Source of the DNA: Ardenticatenaceae bacterium
GTDB lineage: Bacteria; Chloroflexota; Anaerolineae; Promineifilales; Promineifilaceae
Reading direction: 5' to 3'
NCBI GenBank assembly: GCA_011525915.1
Contig: WYBM01000051.1
Location: 124,001 to 188,000 of the forward strand
DNA length: 64,000 bases
A program made the translations under genes and the position numbers. Numbering within the stretch: position 1 is the first letter of the stretch; every line of letters begins with the position of its first letter. The notes under the pieces were generated by a model. The model was given only the letters and a program-made list of their open reading frames with translations, did not search any database and was not told where the DNA came from. Below, piece after piece: positions 33,101 through 39,799 of the stretch.

Positions 33101-34879
33101 GATAAGCCATTCGTCATATTCGGCATGGCATTGGCTGATCCGCTGACCCGCTTCCAGGGCAGCCAGCAGGGGGTCGGCCTGGGACCGCCAGGCGTCAGCG
33201 TGGGCATCAACGGCGTATAGGTTGGGGGCTAATAACAATTGGCGGGCATCAAAAAGCAGTTTGTCCAGATCATGCCGGCTTTGAGGCACGGCCGTGTGCA
33301 AATGATGCGCCAGATCATGCACAACACGATGCAGGTCATCCAGGGCGGCCAATACCTCCTGGCCCAACCGGCGAATGTCGGCTACGGCCGTTTCGGCCAT
33401 TTCCTGGCTGTCGCTGCCCCAAAATGGGTGCTGTACAGGCACACCCAACGGCCGCAAGCAGGCTTGCAGCGCCTGTACCTGCCCCAGCCGTGCCCGGTAA
33501 ACTTCTGGAGACCAGTCACGCATAGCAAATTGACTGAGCGGAGGGTAAGGCATGTCAGCCAACTGCGCCTGAAGCTGTAAAGCCCGGCCGTAAGCATGGT
33601 ACGGGGGCACACCGCTGCTGCCAATTGGCTCGTTGATGGCCTGGCTGTATGTGTTAAGCCGGGTGCGCAAACGGGCGAGGGTGTCTAAGGCTGGGAAACG
33701 GCTGTCGGCTTTGGGCTGGCCCAGTTTCAGGGTGCGGGCTAACTCTTCCAGAAACGCACGTTTGGTGGATTTGTGGCTGTGCAGTTCCAGGGCTATGTCG
33801 CCCAACCCAACGTCATCCAGCCGCTGTTTGACAACTTCCAATGCGGCCAACTTTTCGGCCACAAACAAGACGGTTTTGCCCTGACCCAACGCTTCAGCCA
33901 TAAGGTTGGTAATGGTTTGCGATTTGCCCGTACCCGGCGGACCTTGAATAACCAGGTTACGGCCGTGGTTAACATCTAAAATGGCCTGCATTTGGGAGCT
34001 GTCTGCGTCCACCACCTGATGGCTGCGGGCCAGGGGCAGGTGGTCATCGAGAAAGGCACCATCACGCAGAGCAGCAGGGGGTTCGGTGAACCCGGCCGGG
34101 TGCAGCAGCGCCTGCAGCAGGGGGTGCCTGGCCGGGTCACTGTCCGCTGGCCAATAAGCGGGATCCAGGTCATGCACCATGAGAGATTTGCTAAAAGAGA
34201 AAAAGCCGAGGGCTACGGCGGCATCCTCTACCCCCCAGCCGGGCATGGTGGCCACTGCCTGGCGCACGTGTTTAAAATAAACAGCTACATTGGGTATTTC
34301 TGTAGGTGGCAAAAGGGGCAGCGCCAGATTAAAGTCAGCCGCTAACTTCAGGCGCAAAGAGAGATTGTCGCTGATGTCTGCGCCCGTATATTTTAAATAA
34401 AAGCGGCTGTTTGCCCCCTCCCGGTAAAGGGCGGCCGGGATAAGCACCAGCGGGGCTCGATAAGCACGGGCACCAGAGGGCATGTCACGCCAATGCAGCA
34501 TACCCAAGGCCAGGTAAAGCACATTGATGCCTTGTTCTTCGATGTGGGAAACGGCCGTGTAATAACTGGTCAGCAGCCGCTTTTGTAACACTCCCGTAGG
34601 ATAGGGCGTTTGTAGGAAGTCATCTGTGTGTTGTTCTATGGGGTCATTGGTGAGCGGTTGGCCAAGCTCGTCGGGTTCAGGGGGAAGGTTGTCAGGCTGA
34701 GGCAGGAAGCTCATCGGCCGTTCCTGGGCTACCAGCAGGTGGACAATGGCCGCCGGCTGTTCATCAACAATTTCCAACCCTCTCACCGGCAGCAAGCGAT
34801 AGTTGATAAGCGGGTTACGTAAACCAAGGTCTAGCAGTTCCTGACGCGCAGCTGCCAATCTGGCGTGTATAGGGTCCAT
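30134..34879 (-). CDS. DUF4011-SF1 helicase-nuclease protein with DUF3320-like C-terminus
   Basis: A 1581-residue cytoplasmic protein. N-terminal DUF4011-like region (RQELLDLGLRNPLINYRLL), superfamily 1 helicase with Walker A (QGPPGTGKSQTITNLMAEAL), Walker B (VIFDEASQVRP), GDSRQLPPT and a C-terminal helicase core (ENVQGDERDVIFISVGYG). Residues about 1290-1400 form a Vsr/MTES_1575-like nuclease: VDLAVWDD, then GLECDGDNYH and ARDRDRI, ending GWPVIRVWSHAWW. The last part (about 1470-1560) resembles DUF3320. Such helicase-Vsr proteins are discussed as anti-phage candidates. All motifs appear intact. It stands alone; no methylase or other defence gene is adjacent. Confidence 0.9.
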   Translation of the reverse strand: MDPIHARLAAARQELLDLGLRNPLINYRLLPVRGLEIVDEQPAAIVHLLVAQERPMSFLPQPDNLPPEPDELGQPLTNDPIEQHTDDFLQTPYPTGVLQKRLLTSYYTAVSHIEEQGINVLYLALGMLHWRDMPSGARAYRAPLVLIPAALYREGANSRFYLKYTGADISDNLSLRLKLAADFNLALPLLPPTEIPNVAVYFKHVRQAVATMPGWGVEDAAVALGFFSFSKSLMVHDLDPAYWPADSDPARHPLLQALLHPAGFTEPPAALRDGAFLDDHLPLARSHQVVDADSSQMQAILDVNHGRNLVIQGPPGTGKSQTITNLMAEALGQGKTVLFVAEKLAALEVVKQRLDDVGLGDIALELHSHKSTKRAFLEELARTLKLGQPKADSRFPALDTLARLRTRLNTYSQAINEPIGSSGVPPYHAYGRALQLQAQLADMPYPPLSQFAMRDWSPEVYRARLGQVQALQACLRPLGVPVQHPFWGSDSQEMAETAVADIRRLGQEVLAALDDLHRVVHDLAHHLHTAVPQSRHDLDKLLFDARQLLLAPNLYAVDAHADAWRSQADPLLAALEAGQRISQCHAEYDEWLIPEAWAQDVMPIRQGLMTGPKRWRTLSGQYRRARQQLAGLCRRALPDSWEQQIGAIDAILDVQRLQPMLEGMVSLLPRLFTVRWQNEAAAWGDLLRVSRWLVDVHKEIQAGRYDPALLAYAAHGVHGDWLRLAISAIDQARSTYQTAVGQLFAYLQFDETRRLGSKQAFLNTSLPEQQDILSRIHAGADRFPEMVAYNQVVHQLQADGLAAVAEAAHTWPHGAAHLSDLFNLAWFTGLVEKATISRQILSESDSAAQNTAVRQFQVLDSHFLAANRVRLAQRHWQCLPRYAAAGQMGLLQAEINKQRQHKPIRTLMLEAGRAIQRIKPVFMMSPLSIAAFLPPDSITFDLVIFDEASQVRPVDALGAILRGRQVVVVGDSRQLPPTTFFERIVGQESRDEQGLVEGDYEDNHTPRSNLQTNSESILDLFCAQNAPQRMLRWHYRSRHESLIAMSNRAFYERQLVIFPSPDATRQALGLHLHVLPQTVYDRGRSRTNPAEAQAVAEAVMAQARAQLATAEPPLTLGVVAFSASQSEAIRDHLERLRRADPSAEPFFTTHTTEPFFVKNLENVQGDERDVIFISVGYGRAADGRVSLNFGPLNQPGGERRLNVLITRARQRCEIFTNLTAADIDADRVEARGVAVLQQYLHYAQTGHLPELAPEEGALDAVSQAAPFEEVVAAALHQHGYRLAHRVGEGSMRVDLAVWDDRRPGYYRVGLECDGDNYHLARSARDRDRIQAQVLAHLGWPVIRVWSHAWWQSPAAELARLVAEIEAAEGETAVSPDPPVVLERYAPLEAAAPPRPVPDYQVAQVALPASKASFHHRYAEYVTFRQSVLHCLETVVAVESPVHIMEAMRRLWQAAGYKVLTANDNIADRIIADVVANGRVLRRGDFLWAPQMEQPPVRNRANVPPISRKFELIAPQEIDEAVFLTVYDAVDMLRGDVPLPVARLLGFRQVGSKVDTAVQASIDRLLVQGRLAQGRQRVSVRE

Positions 34880-35004
34880 GGTATTACCTGTTCTAGAGAA
34901 CGTATAGCTTTATGGGATTATAGGGAAGATAGATCAGGCTTACAAGCAGCATCACCTCGTAGCCCATACCTGTCATAAACAGGTAGACCTCACGTAAAGC
35001 TGCC

Positions 35005-35892
35005 TCATGATGCTATATCCTGCCGTTCAAACAACCATAGGATGAGGCCAATGCCTACCATAATCCATATTGCCAGGATCGTCAGGGAAAAGCCAATGGT
35101 GTCGGCTGGCGGTATCAGGCCATGCATCTCATAGAAGGTAGCTGCCACGTTATCGGGGCCATCATGTTGTACCCAGGATACGATGTTGCTAACGTTGTGA
35201 GAGGGCGTGAAGCGCACGATTTGCAACAACCAGGGCCATTCCATCATCAGGGATACGGGCATGAGCACAAAGGCCGTAATAGGTTCAATGGTGACAAACC
35301 CCAACCCCACTAACACGCCGCCCAAGATGGAGCGCATAAACATGGCTGCCAGGGCTGCATACACGGCCGTGATCAATACCGTGATAAAGGCTAGAAACGC
35401 CTGCAGCGCATAATCGCCACCGAAGTCCCGCAGCACCGCCATTGACAGTGCCGGGCCATAAGGAAGACCAGAGAGTATGGCCGCGATGCCGAACCCAATG
35501 CCCATAATCAGTGACATCATGACAAACGCCAGCACCACCAGTGTGCCCAGGGCTACAAATTTGACGCCAATAAGCGCCATACGATGCTGGCGGGGAATGA
35601 TGTTTTTCCATGTACCCCACTGGTACTCACCGGCAAAGGTCACGGCCGTCAGCCCAGTTAAAAACATTTGGCCCAGGATATTGGTGGGGAAATTCCATAC
35701 ATTGATCATCAAGTCCGTCCACTGTGGTGACGGGCCGAAGAACGTCGGGCCAAAATCGTCAAAAAACAGTGCCAACAGAGAGATAAGCACCACCAGGCCC
35801 AGCGCCCCCATTGGGAAAATCCATAACAAAAAGCCCACCACCCAGCGATTACCCACAATTTTCAACACTTCAGCGCGATATAAGTTCAACAT
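35005..35892 (-). CDS. ABC-2 type transporter permease
   Basis: A 295-residue polytopic protein with six hydrophobic segments (near 20-50, 75-100, 110-150, 160-190, 200-225 and 260-285). It begins MLNLYRAEVLKIVGNRWV, a typical start for ABC-2 subunits, which span the membrane six times and pair with an ATPase. The ATG at 35892 is favoured because GAGG sits 6 bp upstream; a GTG at 35904 is the longer choice. It lies 51 bp after the ATPase gene on the same strand, so the two form an exporter of unknown substrate. Confidence 0.9.
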   Translation of the reverse strand: MLNLYRAEVLKIVGNRWVVGFLLWIFPMGALGLVVLISLLALFFDDFGPTFFGPSPQWTDLMINVWNFPTNILGQMFLTGLTAVTFAGEYQWGTWKNIIPRQHRMALIGVKFVALGTLVVLAFVMMSLIMGIGFGIAAILSGLPYGPALSMAVLRDFGGDYALQAFLAFITVLITAVYAALAAMFMRSILGGVLVGLGFVTIEPITAFVLMPVSLMMEWPWLLQIVRFTPSHNVSNIVSWVQHDGPDNVAATFYEMHGLIPPADTIGFSLTILAIWIMVGIGLILWLFERQDIAS

Positions 35893-35943
35893 GATCATCC
35901 TCACTGTGAAAGATGGGAGGGTAACATGCCCAATCTTCCATCC

Positions 35944-36867
35944 CTACTCTCTAATCTCCTGTTTTGCAGTGACTTCCAGGAAAAATTGCTCCAGACTTTG
36001 CCGTTGACTACGGACTTCATACACGGCCACATCGTTGGCTACCAGCATCTGCACAATGGCCGGCGTATCCTGACGCCCGGCCAAGACACTGATGCTCTTG
36101 CCATGGGCGGCAACGGACCATCGAGGGGCAAGCACGGCCGTAGCCTGCACTGCCGGCTCCACTTCTAGCAGCAGCTGTGACTGGGCGGCTAGCAAATCAG
36201 CTACCTTACCTTCTCGGATAACTTCGCCATGATTGATGATGGCCACGCGATCACATACCTGTTCCACTTCGCCTAACAAATGACTGGACAGGAAAACCGT
36301 TTTTCCCTGTTTCTGGGCCAGATCACGGATGAAGGTGCGCATTTCCTGAATGCCTGCCGGGTCTAGCCCGTTGGTTGGTTCATCCAGAATGACCAGGTCT
36401 GGGTCATGCAGCAGCGCCGCTGCCAGACCCAGCCGCTGCTTCATGCCGGTAGAATACCCTTTCACCAAGCGATCAGCGCGATCCGCCATACCAACCTGCT
36501 CTAATAGATCCTGACTGCGGGCGGCATCAAAGTAGCCCCCTGTACGGGCCAGCACTTCCAGGTTTTTACGTCCGGTAAGAAAGTGGTAAAAGGCGGCCCC
36601 TTCTACCAGGGCACCAACCCGCCTCAGCACGGCATGATCTTTCTGTACATGACGGCCGTAGACGTATATTTCGCCAGCAGACGGCCGTATCAAATTCATG
36701 ATCATGCGAATGGTTGTGCTCTTGCCAGCGCCATTTGGCCCCAGGAAGCCATACACTTGCCCTACCTGCACCTCCAGAGTGACGTTCCTGACAGCCCGCA
36801 CGCGATTTTTGCGATGGCCAAAAGTTTTGCTCATATTTTCCAGTCGAATCGCTATGGTGTTATGCAT
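35944..36867 (-). CDS. ABC-2 exporter ATPase
   Basis: A 307-residue ATPase of the CcmA/NatA type. Walker A GPNGAGKSTTIRMIMN, signature YSTGMKQRLGLAAALL, Walker B DLVILDEPTNGLDPAG, and the H-loop LSSHLLGEVEQVC are all visible. A C-terminal accessory region of about 85 residues follows the ATPase core. The ATG at 36867 is chosen because homology starts there (IAIRLENMSKTFG). With the downstream permease it makes an ABC-2 exporter; bacitracin- or sodium-export systems have the same gene pair, but the substrate here is not shown. Confidence 0.93.
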   Translation of the reverse strand: MHNTIAIRLENMSKTFGHRKNRVRAVRNVTLEVQVGQVYGFLGPNGAGKSTTIRMIMNLIRPSAGEIYVYGRHVQKDHAVLRRVGALVEGAAFYHFLTGRKNLEVLARTGGYFDAARSQDLLEQVGMADRADRLVKGYSTGMKQRLGLAAALLHDPDLVILDEPTNGLDPAGIQEMRTFIRDLAQKQGKTVFLSSHLLGEVEQVCDRVAIINHGEVIREGKVADLLAAQSQLLLEVEPAVQATAVLAPRWSVAAHGKSISVLAGRQDTPAIVQMLVANDVAVYEVRSQRQSLEQFFLEVTAKQEIRE

Positions 36868-37244
36868 AAGAAAACTCTGGTTACACTCCTGTTTTAAGTT
36901 TGCTACAAAATATAACGGAGTAAACCTTATGAACCTGACAGAATGTATTGCCTTTGGCATCTGGCTAGGGTTTGGTGGGCTGGACGTGCTTTACCACGCT
37001 ATCTTACACCTGATGCTGTGGCACATTGGCAAAGCACCGCTGCGGCTGATTACTTGCTTAGACGCCGCCAGCCACCAGCTGTATTTATGCAACGTTGGTG
37101 GTGGTTATATGTTTATTCATCAATGATTGCTGGTTTATTTTGCGGGAAAGTAAGGGAAACGGCCGTCCTCAACCTGTATTAAGATCGAGCACGGCCGTTA
37201 CATTTTCTTTTAAAGTCTGTGCTTGCGTTCTACTTTATAACAAT
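36868..37244. other. 377-bp intergenic region with two ACGGCCGT sites
   Basis: Space between the ABC ATPase start and the SSB stop. It contains one possible short gene (36929-37126), two ACGGCCGT palindromes 25 bp apart (37159-37166, 37191-37198), and nothing else recognisable. The ATPase gene needs a promoter here. Confidence 0.5.
36929..37126 (+). CDS. Possible small hydrophobic protein
   Basis: 65 codons starting at an ATG with CGGAG 8 bp upstream. The product is hydrophobic (AFGIWLGFGGLDVLYHAILHLM near the N-terminus), enough for one membrane helix, with several His and Cys residues. No family recognised. It is divergent from the ABC-2 ATPase and could be a regulatory or membrane peptide, or chance. 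The only support is the good ribosome-binding site and the membrane-like composition. Confidence 0.3.
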   Translation: MNLTECIAFGIWLGFGGLDVLYHAILHLMLWHIGKAPLRLITCLDAASHQLYLCNVGGGYMFIHQ

Positions 37245-37670
37245 CTAAAACGGAATATCATCTTCCTCTTGTGCCGGCGCGCCAGCGTACTCATCATCAC
37301 TACCACTGTACCCGCCTTCTTCGGCCCGGCCACTTAAGAAACGAACCATGTCGGCCACCACTTCGAAATTAGACCCCATGGTGCCGTCTTGCCGTGTCCA
37401 GAGGCGTGGCCCACCGGTATTGGGATCCGGCTTAATACGCCCCTCGACTAATACTTTGCTACCTTTGGTGAGGTATTGGTTAGCTGTTTCAGCCTGACGC
37501 CGCCATACCTCAATCCGAAACCAGGTCGTCTCCTCATGCGGTTGGCCATCCTGGCCGGTCCAACGGCGTGAAGAAGCCACGCTGAAGTTGGTCACGGCCG
37601 TACCATCTGGCATATACCGCATTTCAGGATCACGCCCCAAATTGCCTACAATAATGATCTTTTGATACAT
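37245..37670 (-). CDS. ssb: Single-stranded DNA-binding protein
   Basis: A 141-residue SSB. The OB-fold begins MYQKIIIVGNLGRDPEMRY and continues with NFSVASSRRW and TTWFRIEVWRRQAE. The C-terminus ends in acidic residues and DDIPF, the tail that binds partner proteins in replication and repair. The ATG at 37670 has AAGGAGAG at 6-7 bp and is preferred to a start seven codons earlier. A single gene, not in the usual rpsF-ssb-rpsR context. A perfect 11-bp inverted repeat lies 59 bp upstream (37729-37760). Confidence 0.96.
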   Translation of the reverse strand: MYQKIIIVGNLGRDPEMRYMPDGTAVTNFSVASSRRWTGQDGQPHEETTWFRIEVWRRQAETANQYLTKGSKVLVEGRIKPDPNTGGPRLWTRQDGTMGSNFEVVADMVRFLSGRAEEGGYSGSDDEYAGAPAQEEDDIPF

Positions 37671-37728
37671 GCAACACTCTCCTTTTTTCAATGGCGTCTG
37701 TTGGCGCCCCTTTAGATAAGCACGACTT

Positions 37729-37760
37729 AGGAAAACATGACAATCGTACCATGTTTTCCT
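37729..37760. promoter_or_regulatory. Perfect 11-bp inverted repeat upstream of ssb (candidate operator)
   Basis: AGGAAAACATG and CATGTTTTCCT face each other across 10 nt, within the promoter region of ssb. The arm spacing places the centres one DNA turn or two apart, as in dimeric regulator sites. The sequence is not the GAAC-N4-GTTC type of Gram-positive LexA, and no cognate regulator is known. Confidence 0.5.
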
Positions 37761-37862
37761 GGCAAAACAAACACCAATTTTTGTGTTTTTGCGCCCGATA
37801 AATCACAACACATTATAGCACATTTGTTCTTATTTCTCAACGCCAACATGCGGCTATGAACC

Positions 37863-37895
37863 AAAAGTACCGGTTGACGGGCTGCTGGTACTTTT
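37863..37895. terminator. Hairpin with flanking A/T runs
   Basis: AAAAGTACC and GGTACTTTT form a 9-bp stem with a 15-nt loop, followed by further Ts on the plus strand. No plus-strand gene ends nearby, so it may instead be an operator or end a short RNA. Confidence 0.35.
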
Positions 37896-38048
37896 TTACC
37901 ATGCCCCCATCTGCCAATAGGGAGCTGCCTGGCCCTATCCTGACGGCAAAAACCTGCATGATCTAAAACGCGCCGTCAGAAAGTTGTCAGAAGTATAGTA
38001 AGTTTTGTCGTCTACTTTCATTTACAACTTTATACAAGGGGAATCATC

Positions 38049-39677
38049 ATGCCGCAAAAACAACGTATCCTCCTCATTGTTGGCTGTATTATTTTTCTAG
38101 CAGCGTTGGGTTTATGGACAACTTCAAACGGGGTGTTGGCCGAACTCAGTCAATGTTCACAAATTAATACCGGGGGCAACATCGCCATTACCGGTGGGTG
38201 TATTGTTAAAACACTGCCGGAGCAGATCGGGACAGGGCATGGAGACGAGTACACGCCTGGCTCGGCCGTATACTTGATCCGGCGTGATCCGGCGCGCGCC
38301 ATTCGGCGGGGCCGCCAAATTTTCCAGCGTAAGTTCTCGGCTGCAGAAGGGCAAGGGCCACGTGTCAACTTTACCTCCACCGGCGACATTACAGAAAACC
38401 GGGCATTGGGGGCGGGGTTGACAGACAGCTGCGCTGCCTGCCACGGCCGTCCCCGCGGCGCGGCTGGTTTTGGCGGCGACGTCGCCACCTTCCCCGAAAG
38501 TCGTGACGCCCCCCATCTTTTTGGCCTGGGTCTTCAGGAAATGCTGGCCGATGAGATGACCGCCGACCTGCGGGCTATTCGCCAGCAAGCGGTTGATGAT
38601 GCTGTCGCCAGCGGCACCCCTGTGACCCACCCACTCATTGCCAAAGGCATCCACTTCGGCGCCATCACCGCTCATCCTGACGGCAGTGTGGACACGTCGG
38701 CGGTAGATGGGGTCAATGCCGATTTGCGTATACGGCCGTTTTTTGCCCACGGTGCCACGGTCTCTATGCGTGAATTTGCCATTGGTGCCTTCAAAGCAGA
38801 GATGGGCCTGGAAGCATGGGACCCCATCCTGTGTGCCGTCACCGATACGAACAATCCGGTGGCGATGACCAGCCCAAGTGGGTTTGTGTATGACCCGGCC
38901 CAGGATACCTATGAACGGCCACCGGTGTGTGACGCCATCACCGATGGTGACAATGATGGTGTGGTGAATGAAATTGATCCGGCCATTATTGACTATATGG
39001 AGTTTTACCTGCTTAATTATTTCCGGCCGGGTGTGTATGAACAAACGGTTCATACGACCAAAGGTCTTCAGTTAATGACGCGAATTGGCTGCACTAGCTG
39101 CCACACACCCTCCCTCACCATCAACCAGGATCGGCGCGTGGCCGATGTCAACACGGTGTATGATCCAGTCAACGGCATTTATAATGACCTGTTTGCCACC
39201 GCCAGCACCCGCTTTTGGGTATTTGATGATGGCCAACCCTATCCACAGCTCTTGCCAGAAGGGCAGCCCTTTGTGGTAGAGAACTTCTTCTCTGACCTGA
39301 AGCGGCATGACCTTGGCCCCATGTTCCATGAGCGGGATTGGGACGGTTCGTTGATTACGGAACACGTGACCGAACCGTTGTGGGGCGTGGGCACCACCGC
39401 GCCTTATGGGCACGACGGCCGCAGCATCAACCTGGATGCCGTTATCCGGCGGCATGGCGGTGAAGCCGAAGCTGTGCGCCTGGCGTATGAGCGGTTGAGC
39501 TGGTCTCAACAAGAAGCCATCATTCGGTTTCTGCAAACCCTGGTGATTTTCCCGCCAGATGACACCGCCTCTAACCTGAACCCGGGAGATCCGAACGGCG
39601 ACCCACAAGACCCCATCGCCCGCGGCACCATCAACCTGGGCGCTCTCTTCCAAATTTCCGAAGAGGGAGGGGAGTGA
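38049..39677 (+). CDS. Di-haem oxidoreductase-like (DHOR/DUF1111) exported protein
   Basis: A 542-residue exported protein with an N-terminal membrane anchor or signal (about 7-26) and two haem c sites: C128-A-A-C131-H132 and a second C-T-S-C-H near residues 348-352. The region LWGVGTTAPYGHDGRS near the C-terminus is typical of the DHOR family (thiol oxidoreductase-like di-haem proteins related to cytochrome c peroxidase). Function would be electron transfer or oxidation outside the membrane. The ATG has AAGGGG at 7 bp. No other haem protein gene is adjacent. It converges with ppc. Confidence 0.85.
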   Translation: MPQKQRILLIVGCIIFLAALGLWTTSNGVLAELSQCSQINTGGNIAITGGCIVKTLPEQIGTGHGDEYTPGSAVYLIRRDPARAIRRGRQIFQRKFSAAEGQGPRVNFTSTGDITENRALGAGLTDSCAACHGRPRGAAGFGGDVATFPESRDAPHLFGLGLQEMLADEMTADLRAIRQQAVDDAVASGTPVTHPLIAKGIHFGAITAHPDGSVDTSAVDGVNADLRIRPFFAHGATVSMREFAIGAFKAEMGLEAWDPILCAVTDTNNPVAMTSPSGFVYDPAQDTYERPPVCDAITDGDNDGVVNEIDPAIIDYMEFYLLNYFRPGVYEQTVHTTKGLQLMTRIGCTSCHTPSLTINQDRRVADVNTVYDPVNGIYNDLFATASTRFWVFDDGQPYPQLLPEGQPFVVENFFSDLKRHDLGPMFHERDWDGSLITEHVTEPLWGVGTTAPYGHDGRSINLDAVIRRHGGEAEAVRLAYERLSWSQQEAIIRFLQTLVIFPPDDTASNLNPGDPNGDPQDPIARGTINLGALFQISEEGGE

Positions 39678-39680
39678 GGG

Positions 39681-39797
39681 TGAACAGTGTTCAGTGAACA
39701 GTATTCAGTGAACAGTATTCAGTGAGCCGTGAAGGAGCACACTGAATACTGACTTACTGAAATACTGACTTACTGCTTACTGATGACTGAACAGTGA
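39681..39797. repeat. ACTGA/TCAGT heptad array (copy c)
   Basis: Fills the whole space between the convergent stops of the di-haem gene and ppc. Left arm: three TTCAGTG units separated by AACAGT. Right arm: ACTGAAT, ACTGACTT, ACTGAAAT, ACTGACTT, ACTGCTT, ACTGATG, ACTGAAC. The two arms are complementary in type, giving a long imperfect hairpin that could end both transcripts. Confidence 0.85.
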
Positions 39798-39799
39798 CA

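Larger units (their letters stand above)
37671..38048. other. 378-bp divergent region between ssb and di-haem protein gene
   Basis: Holds the inverted repeats at 37729-37760 and 37863-37895 described separately, an AT-rich stretch (37761-37825) that likely includes promoters, and no gene. The GGGG ribosome-binding site for the 38049 gene is at its right edge. Confidence 0.6.
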
